Shown: positions 9,801-18,450 of the stretch, in pieces
How the letters are laid out: each line of letters begins with the position of its first letter
Position numbering within the stretch: the stretch's first letter is position 1
DNA from: an uncultured Anaerolineae bacterium
GTDB lineage: Bacteria > Chloroflexota > Anaerolineae > Aggregatilineales > Phototrophicaceae
Direction of reading: 5' to 3'
Length of the DNA: 64,000 nucleotides
NCBI GenBank assembly: GCA_934216615.1
Contig: CAKQCB010000006.1
Coordinates: forward strand, 1-64,000
Program-made: the position numbers and the translations under genes
Notes under the pieces: generated by a model
Told to the model about the DNA's origin: nothing
Database searches by the model: none
What the model saw: only the letters and a program-made list of their open reading frames with translations

Positions 9801-12402
9801 CCGTGGCATAGTTGACGGTGAACCCGCCTTGAACCGCGTTATTCAGCGTGGCTGTAAATGTCATGGTGGATGTGCCCGCGTTCCCTTCGGCTTGCGACAC
9901 ATCCGCAAGGGTTACAGAGGCAATATCATCATTGTTGATCGTACCTGTTGCGGTATCCGTGATATTGATGGCAGTGTTCGAGACGGTATTGAGCGAGACG
10001 GTAAAGGTCTCGTTCGCTTCAACTTTTGTATCGCCGTTAATCGTCACAATGAATGTGCGTGTTTCGCCTGCTGTTCCCGTAAAGGGGAGGGTACCGGTTG
10101 TCGCCACATAATCGTTATCTGCAGTGGTGGCTGTGCCGTCTGCCGTGGCATAGTTGACGGTGAACCCACCCTGAACCGTGTTATTCAGCGTGACCGTGAA
10201 GATCATGGTGGATGTGCCAGCGTTCCCTTCGGCTTGCGACATATCTGCAATCGTTAAGGCGGCGGTGTCATCATTGTTGATCGTGCCTGTTGCGGTATCC
10301 GTGATGGTGACGGCAGTGTTCGAGACGGTATTGAGCGAGACGGTAAAGGTCTCGTTTGCTTCGACTTTCGTATCGCCGTTAATCGTTACGGTGAACGTTT
10401 CTGTTTCGCCTGCGGTTCCTGCGAAAGTGAGGGTGCCTGTGGATGCGACATAGTCATTATCCGCGGTGTTGGCTGTGCCGTTTGCTGTAGCATAGTTAAC
10501 GGTGAACCCACCTTGAACCGTGTTACTCAGCGTGACCGTGAAGGTCATTATGGATGTGCCCGCGTTTCCTTCGGTGAGTGATACATCCGCAATCGTTAGG
10601 GCGGCGGTATCATCATTGATGATCGTACCTATCGCGGTACCCGTAATGTTGAGTGATCCAGCAGGTATCGTCCCAATGGCCGAAGGAAATGACACTCGAA
10701 AAGTTTCGTTACCCTCGGTTTTGGTATCTCCATGAATGATGACATTGATTAAATGGGTTTCGCTCGCATTGCCTAGAAAAGTCAACATGCCCGAACTGGC
10801 TGTGTAGTCACTGTCGGCAGTGGACGCAAGGATGTCCGTCGTGGTGTAGTTCAAGGTGAACCCACCCTGAACAGGGTTATTAAGGAACACCATAAACGAC
10901 ATGTTTGAGGTGCCTGAATTCCCCTCTGCCTGGGCAACATCTACCATCATCACGGTAGCATTATCATCATTGCTGATGGTATGGGTCATGGTCGTTTGTG
11001 CGCCCAGAATGGCCCCAATGGGTGATGAAAGGGCTAGTTGCAGGGTTTCGTTTGGCTCAACCATGAGTTCATTGGTGATGGTGATGCCACTGGCAACTGA
11101 GACAAGCGCGTTATCGGCAGTTCCAGCGGGAATGGTGATCGTTCCCGTCAAATTGTAATCTGCAAGGGTCGCAGTTCCCCCTGTGACTCCTACAGAAACG
11201 GTTGCGACTCTTGAGGTGGGTAAGCCATCGCTCGTGGCGACCCTTAACGCGTTTCCCATGCCGAGGCTTTCAGATATACTCGCGAGCGAGAAAGCAAACC
11301 GTACGGTAATCACTTGGGGAACGAAGGGGGATTCATGACTGCCCAGATCAACCTCCGTATTTTGAATACGAGAAGTGCCTGATTGGTCGAGTATCGCGCC
11401 CCCAGTGCTCGCATTATCCCCTGCATTGACTGCCGGACTAGCAGCGCTGGCAATAGGATAATATGCGGGGAAACCGGTTAACGGGCCGAGTTGAGGGTCA
11501 ACCGCCAAATAATCCGTCCCTGCTGTTCCGCAGGGATGTGAAGGATCATCATTTTCAATGATATTGCTTAAGGATGGGCTGAAGGTGATTGTTCCTACGT
11601 AATGCACACAATCACTAGGTACATTATCGCTTAGAATCGAGTTGTATAAAAATGTATTCCCCTGCCCATTAATCGCTGCTGAGGCTCCTGCTTGCTGTAT
11701 ATGATTGTTGCGGATCGTCGAATTGATGATCTGTAGCGTTGTTCCTGCCCCAGAATAAATAGTGCCTATTGCGTTACCCGTAATCGTGTTTTCGGTGATG
11801 GTGCTGTTCGATAAGGTGAGTATACCTGAGGATAGATTTCCAATTGCACTTCCGGGTTGGGTGCTTCTATTGTGGCTGAATGTGCTTCGCTCAATCAAGA
11901 CAGGTGAAGCACTACTGTTATAAAGCCCTCCACCACGTATCGCAAGATTATTTGTGAGCGTACTTTGTTGAATCATCAACTGGCCGGCATTATAGATCCC
12001 GCCACCATTACTGATTGAGATGGAGCCATTTCGAAGCATTATTTGATTGAGTGTCAAGATACCCTGATTTTCAATCATGCGAAATTCAGGAGCTGTTAAA
12101 CCACGCTCAATCGTCCCATTGATTAGGGCGATATCGCTCGTAATCAACGGCAACGCTGTGTATGGTCCATAGGAAAGCATATAAGTAATGGTTGCCCCAT
12201 TGAGATCAATCACATCCGCGCCGGGGCAATTAGTGCTATTGGCTTGGATGACTGCAGTATTAAGATCGTCGGGCGTTGTAATGCTTGCTGGGATATAGCC
12301 TGCGCAGGTACTGGCCGCATAAGTGGGTTTGGTAAAAGGACTAGCAAAAAATAAAATTGTAAAAAGTGGAACTAACCATAGTAAACGTTGAACGGTTTTC
12401 AA
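6850..12402 (-). CDS. Giant secreted protein: beta-helix, Calx-beta repeats, C-terminal SH3b
   Basis: 1850 residues. It starts at a TTG with AAAGG eight bases upstream. A Sec signal peptide covers about residues 1-30. Residues about 35-350 look like a right-handed parallel beta-helix (CSLREA/choice-of-anchor type repeats with IENQGILTLNQIML and NSTITENTI). Roughly ten Calx-beta domains follow, each with EGNAGTS and ending INNDD or similar. Two are part of an exact 229-residue duplication. Cys-paired repeats, a domain shared with the left-edge paralogue, and a C-terminal SH3b domain (LRTTPDTSSDANV ... GWVSENYL) complete it. It is likely a cell-surface or matrix adhesin anchored or retained through SH3b. 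Its function is inferred from architecture only. Confidence 0.88.
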   Translation of the reverse strand: MKTVQRLLWLVPLFTILFFASPFTKPTYAASTCAGYIPASITTPDDLNTAVIQANSTNCPGADVIDLNGATITYMLSYGPYTALPLITSDIALINGTIERGLTAPEFRMIENQGILTLNQIMLRNGSISISNGGGIYNAGQLMIQQSTLTNNLAIRGGGLYNSSASPVLIERSTFSHNRSTQPGSAIGNLSSGILTLSNSTITENTITGNAIGTIYSGAGTTLQIINSTIRNNHIQQAGASAAINGQGNTFLYNSILSDNVPSDCVHYVGTITFSPSLSNIIENDDPSHPCGTAGTDYLAVDPQLGPLTGFPAYYPIASAASPAVNAGDNASTGGAILDQSGTSRIQNTEVDLGSHESPFVPQVITVRFAFSLASISESLGMGNALRVATSDGLPTSRVATVSVGVTGGTATLADYNLTGTITIPAGTADNALVSVASGITITNELMVEPNETLQLALSSPIGAILGAQTTMTHTISNDDNATVMMVDVAQAEGNSGTSNMSFMVFLNNPVQGGFTLNYTTTDILASTADSDYTASSGMLTFLGNASETHLINVIIHGDTKTEGNETFRVSFPSAIGTIPAGSLNITGTAIGTIINDDTAALTIADVSLTEGNAGTSIMTFTVTLSNTVQGGFTVNYATANGTANTADNDYVASTGTLTFAGTAGETETFTVTINGDTKVEANETFTVSLNTVSNTAVTITDTATGTINNDDTAALTIADMSQAEGNAGTSTMIFTVTLNNTVQGGFTVNYATADGTATTADNDYVATTGTLPFTGTAGETRTFIVTINGDTKVEANETFTVSLNTVSNTAINITDTATGTINNDDIASVTLADVSQAEGNAGTSTMTFTATLNNAVQGGFTVNYATADGTATTADSDYVASTGTLTFAGTASETETFTVTINGDTAIEPNETFTVSLNTVSNAAVNITDTATGTIINDDTLPALSINDVSVTEGNAGTSLMTFIVSLSAPASAGGVTFDIATADGTATTADNDYVAQSLTGQTIPAGSSTYNFNITINGDSKVELNENFFVNVTNVTGASVLDGQGVGTINNDDTATVTLGDVSLVEGNAGTSTMTFTATLNNAVQGGFTVNYATADGTATTADSDYVASTGTLTFAGTASETETFTVTINGDTAIEPNETFTVSLNTVSNAAVNITDTATGTIINDDTLPALSINDVSVTEGNAGTSLMTFIVSLSAPASAGGVTFDIATADGTATTADNDYVAQSLTGQTIPAGSSTYNFNITINGDSKVELNENFFVNVTNVTGASVLDGQGVGTINNDDTSGYVVDTTATASSIAEPVGTTTFTIRLLSEPNGTVMLDFMSIDTTECVVSPSTFTFNAGNWNTNQVITISAVDDLIADGTQPCAVMTQYNLMSTASEYSSLSNPPNVPLNVTDNDTAGISLSSITVTEGQAGVGMDVVLTSQPTSDVTINFTPDAQCTLAPATLTFTNGNWNTVQSVTVTAVDDALSEGAHTCVITYSASSIDTNYVLASTAHNADVVDNDTAGISLSSITVTEGQPGLNMNVELFTEPTADVTINFTPDAQCTLAPATLTFTNGAGLSPWNIAQQTLVTAVNDTLIEGVHSCVVSVSVTSTDANYGGLSLTHNITMRDNDSVMVEPEIIIPAIPAEVFLCGNLREQTNGAMTGSGDIGNVELNGTYGNTYCTVITLRGEFLRSSAQIGNASILAQGVVHAVDVYGLLPSGNSVVPFLRPAQICFVGSGSIYFLSSVAGNPPPVQLPTQANSPSGYACVSVPNAGKVVLVSTASTLPPALTSSTILAQGACQVTTTFAVRLRTTPDTSSDANVITMLPFDLTLVATEYLSGWYRVIYLDGQGWVSENYLNTTGAC
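7471..8215. repeat. Long direct repeat, copy B (partner at 1-745)
   Basis: This is the partner of the segment at the left edge, in the same orientation and in frame within the second Calx-beta gene. Crossing over between the copies would delete 7470 bases, including the SDR and both nuclease genes, and would leave one in-frame chimeric gene. Confidence 0.9.
8548..9183. repeat. Perfect 636-base duplication, copy 1
   Basis: This is identical base for base, as far as I can read, to 9235-9870. The repeat unit is 687 bases (229 codons, two Calx-beta domains) and is in frame. The lack of silent differences means the duplication is recent or is kept identical by gene conversion. Confidence 0.92.
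9235..9870. repeat. Perfect 636-base duplication, copy 2
   Basis: Second copy of the 8548-9183 segment at an offset of 687 bases. The first mismatch after the block is C at 9184 against T at 9871. Confidence 0.92.
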
Positions 12403-12595
12403 TGGAACAACCTTTTAATAAGGTATAGGAATAAAAGCCTGATTAAGTATATATAGAAATGCGGGTTAGACAACTTTCTAAATCATATTTTCATCTACGT
12501 TTTGAAGGCACGTAACTTCAAAACCAGAATAGGAATTCGTCGGTTGCTAACCCTACACTTGCGCTTAAAAATGTGAGCTTAATCGGGTTTTCGGC

Positions 12596-14260
12596 CTACG
12601 GGTTCCGTTGTAAAACCAACTCTACAAGTAAACTGTAATCCGCTGTATCCAGAATATGAACTGTATCATCAATCAGTACCGCTAACAGACTGCCATCCGC
12701 GTTAAAATCGAGATCAAGTGCCGTTGTGGTGGTACTGTCGCCCAGATAGGTGGCAACCTGAGCCAGTGTTTGCGGCTCAAACACACGGACAACCGCATAA
12801 GGATCGCTTTCAGCCGTGACGATCATCCCGTTTGGGTCAAGATCAATCGCGTTGATGCGGTTGCTGGTGGGCGAATGTCCTTCGCGAATCACAGATTGAT
12901 AATCGCTGTAGAATTCTGTTGTCTCTGTGCGCGTGTAGGTTCTGAGACTGCCCACGGCATCGCCAATGACGATGCGGTTGCCATCTTCGGTGAGCGCCAG
13001 CGCGGTGATGACTTCCGTGACGCGCCCATCTTCAAACCCGATCAGTTCACCTTCAGCATAATTGGCTCTGAATAAATAAGATCGTAGATCGGTGAGGGGT
13101 TGGGCAAGCGCAAGTTGAGAGCCATCCCCACTCATCGCGATTTCTATAAATTCAGGAAAGCCGCCGAAATTATATGGAGCGATATGAAGTGAAAATTCTC
13201 CACTGGGGAACGCATACGCCACAAACTGCCCACTGCTGTTGGTGATGAGCAAAGTTCCTTCTGCATTGAACTGAAGTTGGGAAACATGATCGAACCCACA
13301 ACTGTTAGAAAAGTCGCGGATCATGAGCGAGATATCGTCTGCATCTAAGTCATATACAAAAACGCCAGAGCTGCTTTCCTCATCACAGGCTGCATTGGTA
13401 TCCCGTAAGCTGACCGCAAGCAGGTGAGGATTCTCTGGTACAAATGCGAGCGACAGGACTGATGCCTCTGCAAAAAGTTGAGTTGGAGGTTGGAGCCAGT
13501 CGGACGTGTCGTAAATAAAAACGCCTTCGTCTGTCCCGACGGCGATGCGTGTGTCGTCACTATTCCACGAAATTTCGTGCGGGTTGGACAGTCCAATATA
13601 ATCGGGCGTGGGGGTTGGGACAAGTTCAACAAGGTCGATCAAATATTCACCTTCTACGCCTTCGGCTGTCCACCCTTCGAGGTCACCTGCGGAAACCCGC
13701 CACCAGTGGATGCCGTCGGCACACACCGAACCTTCAAGGATGGTGAAGGGGGTGAGAGGTTGAATCTGCCCGACTTGAACGCCGTTGATGCTCGGCGTTT
13801 CGCGCACACGGCTAGGGGTGCTGGTCGTCAACCGTCCTTCACGTCCGATCATCAGACGGGGTTCCATGTCACAATCTACACTTTGGGCTGTTGTCACTGT
13901 CGCGGGCGGTTCTTCTTCATCGGCAATGACTTCTAAGAAATACCCGCTCTCGTCACCTTCCACTGTCCAGCCTTCTTGCCCCTCAACGCTGACATGCCAC
14001 CAGCGATAGCCATCGCCACATGCTGCTTCACCAATAACATCAAATAGGCCACCGCCTTCAATTTGATACAACACTGTGCCGGACGTTGATGGGGTATTCC
14101 GAATGCGGTTCGCGCCACCGCTAGAAATTACACGTCCTTGTTGCCCAATCACCAGTGATAATGGGGTGGTGGACGGACAACCCGACGTTTCTTGTGCCTG
14201 TACCGTGTGTCGAGTGGAAGTTATTGCCAATAACAAGACAGCGAAAACGAGTGCGCGCAT
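12596..14260 (-). CDS. Exported protein with two SH3b domains and a beta-propeller
   Basis: 554 residues from the ATG at 14260, chosen because AGGTG lies upstream at a good distance and a signal peptide (MRALVFAVLLLA ... VQAQ) begins there. Two SH3b domains occupy residues about 30-105 and 125-205 (RIRNTPSTSGTVLYQI with WWHVSVEGQEGWT, then RVRETPSINGVQVGQI with WWRVSAGDLEGWT). The remainder is a WD40-like propeller (ISWNSDDTRIAVGTDEGVFIYD; LDLDFNADGSLLAVLIDDTVHILD). It is probably extracellular. SH3b domains often bind cell-wall or surface ligands, and the propeller suggests protein contacts. No enzyme motif is visible. Confidence 0.85.
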   Translation of the reverse strand: MRALVFAVLLLAITSTRHTVQAQETSGCPSTTPLSLVIGQQGRVISSGGANRIRNTPSTSGTVLYQIEGGGLFDVIGEAACGDGYRWWHVSVEGQEGWTVEGDESGYFLEVIADEEEPPATVTTAQSVDCDMEPRLMIGREGRLTTSTPSRVRETPSINGVQVGQIQPLTPFTILEGSVCADGIHWWRVSAGDLEGWTAEGVEGEYLIDLVELVPTPTPDYIGLSNPHEISWNSDDTRIAVGTDEGVFIYDTSDWLQPPTQLFAEASVLSLAFVPENPHLLAVSLRDTNAACDEESSSGVFVYDLDADDISLMIRDFSNSCGFDHVSQLQFNAEGTLLITNSSGQFVAYAFPSGEFSLHIAPYNFGGFPEFIEIAMSGDGSQLALAQPLTDLRSYLFRANYAEGELIGFEDGRVTEVITALALTEDGNRIVIGDAVGSLRTYTRTETTEFYSDYQSVIREGHSPTSNRINAIDLDPNGMIVTAESDPYAVVRVFEPQTLAQVATYLGDSTTTTALDLDFNADGSLLAVLIDDTVHILDTADYSLLVELVLQRNP

Positions 14261-14528
14261 TGAATCACCTTTCTTTGCGGGCAAATCAAAATAGAATTGA
14301 GTAACCCTTGAGTTCAGTATACGTGTTTACGTCAGAATGGACATATTACAGGCACCCCCTTATTCCATGAGGACAATTTGAGAGAGAACCTATCCCTATA
14401 CCCTTTCGCTTAAAAATCATCTTGCCTGCTGGATGAATCGCTTCCCTCTACAACTTTTCTTCGTCGGTTGTCGTACTGGGGGTATATTCCGCTCCAAGAG
14501 CAATCTGCCTATCAAGAGAGAAGTCACC

Positions 14529-15509
14529 ATGAAAGCTATCACCTACACCGAATACGGAACAGCCGATGTACTACAATTTCGAGAAATAGAAAAACCCGTT
14601 CCCCAAGACAACGAAGTTTTGGTGAAGGTTTACGCCTCGTCCGCAAACCCGCTCGATTGGCGACTGATGCGTGCGACGCCGTTCCTCGCCCGTTTGGAGA
14701 ATGGCTTATTTAAACCTAAAAACTCCCTGCTTGGTGCTGATGTCGCCGGACGCGTCGAAGCAGTAGGCAGTCGTGTTACACAGTTTCGCGTAGGCGATGA
14801 GGTATTTGGCGATAAATTCAAAACGGGCCTCGGTGCGTTTGCTGAATACATTTGCATGGGCGAAGATGCTCTGGTTTTGAAACCTGCCAACCTCTCATTT
14901 GAAGAAGCCGCCGCTGTGCCGATAGCCTCACTCACTGCCTTGCAAGCACTTCGAGATCATGGACAAATCCAAGCCGGACAAAAGGTACTGATCAACGGCG
15001 CTTCGGGCGGGGTGGGGACATTTGCGGTGCAAATTGCCAAGTCGTTCGGCGCTGAAGTCACGGGCGTGACCAGTACACGAAACTTAGATATGGTGCGCGC
15101 GCTTGGCGTGGATCATGTGATCGATTACACCCAAGAAGATTTCACCCAACGGGATGAGCAGTACGACTTGATCTTGTGTGCGGTGGGAAATCATTCCGTC
15201 GCAGATTATAAGCGTGTCCTCAAACCACAGGGGATATGCGTGATCGTGGGGTTCACCGCGTTATCTTTGACATTTCAGTACATGATCCTTGGGCAGTTTA
15301 ACAAGAAACCCAACACAAAACGTGTGATCCTTATGGAGGCGGTGAAACCCAAAAAAGCCGACCTGACGTTTATGAAATCGCTTCTTGAGGCGGGCCAGGT
15401 AACCCCCGTGATTGATAGAAATTATCCACTCAGTGAAACAGCGGAAGCGCTTCGGTATCTTGAAACCGGACGTGCACGCGGTAAAGTAACCATCACTGTC
15501 GCAAAATAA
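14529..15509 (+). CDS. NAD(P)-dependent alcohol dehydrogenase/quinone oxidoreductase (MDR family)
   Basis: 326 residues from the ATG at 14529; an upstream in-frame ATG exists, but the family N-terminus (MKAITYTEYG) starts here, after a GAGAGAAG site. It is a medium-chain dehydrogenase/reductase: a GroES-like N-terminal half (PLDWRLMRA, GADVAGRVEAVG), the nucleotide motif INGASGGVGTFAVQIAK near residue 155, and VDHVIDYTQEDF. It lacks zinc-ligand Cys residues, as expected for the quinone oxidoreductase branch. The substrate is unknown. It is a single gene with a strong terminator. Confidence 0.9.
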   Translation: MKAITYTEYGTADVLQFREIEKPVPQDNEVLVKVYASSANPLDWRLMRATPFLARLENGLFKPKNSLLGADVAGRVEAVGSRVTQFRVGDEVFGDKFKTGLGAFAEYICMGEDALVLKPANLSFEEAAAVPIASLTALQALRDHGQIQAGQKVLINGASGGVGTFAVQIAKSFGAEVTGVTSTRNLDMVRALGVDHVIDYTQEDFTQRDEQYDLILCAVGNHSVADYKRVLKPQGICVIVGFTALSLTFQYMILGQFNKKPNTKRVILMEAVKPKKADLTFMKSLLEAGQVTPVIDRNYPLSETAEALRYLETGRARGKVTITVAK

Positions 15510-15521
15510 TTCGTGTCGTGG

Positions 15522-15567
15522 AAATGAACACAGCAGGCCTTAATTCAAAGGCCTGCTGTGTTCATTT
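15522..15567. terminator. Bidirectional terminator, 20-bp perfect hairpin
   Basis: The arm at 15522-15541 pairs perfectly with 15548-15567 around a six-base loop, with A-rich left and T-rich right ends. It separates the convergent MDR and SH3b genes. Confidence 0.92.
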
Positions 15568-15580
15568 AGAGATAGAATCG

Positions 15581-16651
15581 CTACGGAATCAACGCCATTA
15601 GTAAGTCGTTGTCGGTGATAGTGAGCGAGGACATCAGCGTATCGATCAGGGCGAGGTCAGGTGTGAACGCGCTTGTTGGTAGGGCGTTCAAGTTCGCCGA
15701 AAATTCATCCGTATACGCTCCATAAAGCGCATCGTCGCCTCGGTTCACAGGGTCGGGAATGGTTCCTTCTGGAATCGAGACGCCTCTTTGCTCGCCCGCA
15801 ATAAAAAAGGCGAGATCATTTGTAAGACCACGATATAAATAGGTGAGGCTGTAATCAGGCTCAAACAGCACCCAATCTTGCGCAAAAAAGGTTAAATACC
15901 GTAGTCCCATTCCTTCATTGAAGGGCAAATAGATCGTTGCTCCCCCGAATAATGCGGCCACCCCACCGATGGGTGCTTGTGGCATCTGGTTGCGAGACGC
16001 ATATTCTGCCAAGTCTGGTTGTTCGGTCAACAGCGTTTCGAGTGGCAGGTAGTCCCAATAAAGCTCACGTACTGTCTCACTGATCGCGTAAGGTAAAATT
16101 TGGATGTCGGCTAACGACTCCTCATCACTGTTGATGAACGATAACGTGACTGAACTGGGTTGTGCGCTCATCGTATTTCCAAAGAAACCGATGCGTTCTG
16201 CGAGCCATACCTGTTCAACATCCAACGACGCGGGGATTTCCATGTATAGCCCACCTTCATCAATCAGGTAGGAACCATCGTCCAAACGTTGACCGATTTC
16301 GCGGGGTTCAGGGCTTTCATAGGGAATCACGAAGGGTTCATCCTCATCGATGGGACGTTCTACCGTCCATCCCGTTTGTTCTAGGGTTCTCACTTCGACC
16401 CAAAGATAGCCCTCGGCACACGTGGATGAGGCATACATAACATTAAAAACTTCGCCTGCTGGAAGTGTCCCAAGGACAGCGCCAGAGGTAGACGGCTCTC
16501 CCCGTAGGCGATTCGACATCCCGGGTGTGACGACGCCATTCATCCCCCACTCAGTGAACTGCGTGTCGGGACATTCACTTCCGCGAGTTTGTGCCATCAT
16601 CGGCGTGGTGGTGACCAAGAATACCCAAATGAAACTAAAAATAATGCGCAT
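15581..16651 (-). CDS. Exported SH3b-domain protein
   Basis: 356 residues from the ATG at 16651, preceded by GAGGGAG; an upstream in-frame ATG (16672) would break the signal peptide. The signal peptide MRIIFSFIWVFLVTTTPMMAQ is followed by one SH3b domain (SNRLRGEPSTSGAVLGTLPAGEVF ... WTVE, residues about 35-100). The remaining 250 residues are unassigned. They include a segment about cross-membrane or ligand features that I cannot name, ending in TSAFTPDLALIDTLMSSLTI. It belongs to the large SH3b-exported family of this genome. Function unknown. Confidence 0.8.
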   Translation of the reverse strand: MRIIFSFIWVFLVTTTPMMAQTRGSECPDTQFTEWGMNGVVTPGMSNRLRGEPSTSGAVLGTLPAGEVFNVMYASSTCAEGYLWVEVRTLEQTGWTVERPIDEDEPFVIPYESPEPREIGQRLDDGSYLIDEGGLYMEIPASLDVEQVWLAERIGFFGNTMSAQPSSVTLSFINSDEESLADIQILPYAISETVRELYWDYLPLETLLTEQPDLAEYASRNQMPQAPIGGVAALFGGATIYLPFNEGMGLRYLTFFAQDWVLFEPDYSLTYLYRGLTNDLAFFIAGEQRGVSIPEGTIPDPVNRGDDALYGAYTDEFSANLNALPTSAFTPDLALIDTLMSSLTITDNDLLMALIP

Positions 16652-16861
16652 ATCTCCCTCATCAGTGAACAACTAAGCTCATACAGATATGACCATGTTA
16701 GCTTGCTTTGCTAGAGCTTGCTCGACAAAACACGGGAAAGTTTATAAGCGACTGATACCCGCAGGGTGTCCGTCTATCTATAGGCGATAAACTCGCGCTC
16801 CTACTTTGAATATATGAAAAATTCATACTCTCTTCACTTGACGGCGAAATTTGCCTCCATT

Positions 16862-16893
16862 ATTATACATACCATCCATACGGTATGTATAAT
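16862..16893. promoter_or_regulatory. Operator-like palindrome upstream of cytochrome P450
   Basis: ATTATACATACC (16862-16873) and GGTATGTATAAT (16882-16893) are perfect 12-base inverted arms around eight bases. A nested CATAC-G-GTATG (16877-16887) overlaps the right arm. It ends 13 bases before the P450 start and covers the ribosome-binding approach. The size and symmetry fit a TetR-family operator, and a TetR gene lies directly downstream of the P450. Confidence 0.7.
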
Positions 16894-16906
16894 TAAAGGA
16901 AACAGG

Positions 16907-18262
16907 ATGGCTATTTCCCCACCGCCACAAAAAGAGCTTGTTAGCGCCCCGGGCTTTCCTATCGTCGGGAATATGATCGACTTTGCGCGCGATCCGATTA
17001 AGTTCATCTCCACTTTACAGCGCGAATACGGGGATGTGGTCGCGTTCTCATTGTTGGGCAATAAGAGCATCCTCGTCAGCGACCCCACAGAAATTGAGCG
17101 CATCCTGTTGGAAACAGGCAAGGATTTTGGGAAGTTTGCGCCGTCTTATGCCTTGCGGACTGTGTTGGGAAATGGGCTTGTCACCAGCGAAGGCGACTTT
17201 TGGCGTCGTCAGCGTAAGTTGATCGCTCCCGCCTTTCACCATCAATCCATCAAAAAGTACGCTGACCAAATGGTGAGCTACGGTCAAGACTTGGTCGAGA
17301 CATGGCACGACGGCCTTCAGCGCGACATTCATCAAGATATGATGATGTTGACGCAGCGCATCATCATGAAAGTATTATTTGATGTCGATGTGGTTGATAA
17401 TGCTAACGAAGCCAGCAAATCTTTTGACGCGATGATGCAAGGCTTGGGCGCAGAAATGAGCGGTTTAGATGCCCTTCTCCCTTCATTCATCACGACGTCT
17501 TCGCGCAAGCACATGATCGACGGGGTGAATTATATTAACGGCCTGTTGTTGGAAATCATCGAGAAGCGACGCACAGAGGGCAGTGAACAAGCTGACCTGC
17601 TCACCATGTTGATGGACGCGCGCGACGACAACAACCAGCCGATGACGACAGAACAACTCTTAGATGAAATTCGTTCGTTGTACTTAGCAGGGCATGAGAC
17701 GACAGCGACGACGCTCTCTTGGACGTGGCTGCTCCTCTCGCAAAACCCCGAAGCGTATGCCAAGCTGGAAGCTGAAATCAAACAGGTTCTGGATGGGCGC
17801 GTGCCAACGGTAGAGGATGTTCCCAACCTCGTCTACTGCAACGCGGTGATCAAAGAATCTCTGCGATGCTACCCCGTCGCGTGGGTAACGCAGCGCACAG
17901 CGGTGGCAGATGTTGAAATTGGCGGTTTCCATGTTCCCAAAGGCACATTTATTTTCCTCAGTCCTTGGATCGTGCATCACGATGCACGCTGGTACGACCA
18001 AGCGGAAGCCTTCATGCCGGAACGCTGGCTTAAAGACAAAGCGGAACAACCCGCGCGCAAGAACTATATTCCCTTTGGCGGTGGGCCTCATATTTGTATC
18101 GGTAACGGCCTCGCGATGATGGAAAGTGTTTTATTGTTGGCGACGATTTTGCAGAAATATCATGTGGCCGTCGCGCCAGATCAGCAGATCGGTTTTGAAT
18201 TGGCGGGGACGTTGCGACCCAAATACGGCGTGCATGTCACGTTGAAGGAACGTTCCCTATAA
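16907..18262 (+). CDS. Cytochrome P450
   Basis: 451 residues from the ATG at 16907, with AGGA six bases upstream; a longer reading frame from 16814 lacks a ribosome-binding site and runs through the palindrome. All family landmarks are present: the I-helix AGHETTATT, the K-helix ExxR in KESLRCYP, and the heme-binding FGGGPHICIG with the thiolate Cys at about residue 397. It is a soluble monooxygenase without a membrane anchor, and no ferredoxin or reductase gene is adjacent. The substrate is unknown. The neighbouring TetR gene and the operator-like palindrome suggest substrate-inducible control. Confidence 0.95.
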   Translation: MAISPPPQKELVSAPGFPIVGNMIDFARDPIKFISTLQREYGDVVAFSLLGNKSILVSDPTEIERILLETGKDFGKFAPSYALRTVLGNGLVTSEGDFWRRQRKLIAPAFHHQSIKKYADQMVSYGQDLVETWHDGLQRDIHQDMMMLTQRIIMKVLFDVDVVDNANEASKSFDAMMQGLGAEMSGLDALLPSFITTSSRKHMIDGVNYINGLLLEIIEKRRTEGSEQADLLTMLMDARDDNNQPMTTEQLLDEIRSLYLAGHETTATTLSWTWLLLSQNPEAYAKLEAEIKQVLDGRVPTVEDVPNLVYCNAVIKESLRCYPVAWVTQRTAVADVEIGGFHVPKGTFIFLSPWIVHHDARWYDQAEAFMPERWLKDKAEQPARKNYIPFGGGPHICIGNGLAMMESVLLLATILQKYHVAVAPDQQIGFELAGTLRPKYGVHVTLKERSL

Positions 18263-18300
18263 TGAACGGCTGATGTTCGTCATTTTTACGCACTCTTGAT

Positions 18301-18342
18301 CCTGATATCTCGCGCCTTCACAGACGGATGCGAGATGTCAGG
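18301..18342 (+). terminator. Hairpin after the P450 gene
   Basis: CCTGATATCTCGC (18301-18313) pairs with GCGAGATGTCAGG (18330-18342), 13 pairs with one G-T. The following T content is weak, so termination is probable rather than certain. Confidence 0.6.
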
Positions 18343-18386
18343 GTATCTTATTAGAACACGCTCGCCAACAGCAGTGAATGAACTGC

Positions 18387-18416
18387 TTGCCATGAAATAA
18401 AAAACTCATTTATCAT
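18387..18416 (+). promoter_or_regulatory. Possible sigma-70 promoter of the TetR gene
   Basis: TTGCCA (18387-18392), an 18-base spacer and TATCAT (18411-18416) lie 35 bases before the TetR start. The match is moderate. Confidence 0.45.
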
Positions 18417-18450
18417 GTGTGTATTCCAACGATGAATTGGAGTGATGGGG

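Noticed and set aside
16888-16893. TATAAT read as a -10 box of the P450 gene
   Set aside because: It would place the transcription start inside the ribosome-binding site and has no partner -35; it is better explained as part of the palindrome.
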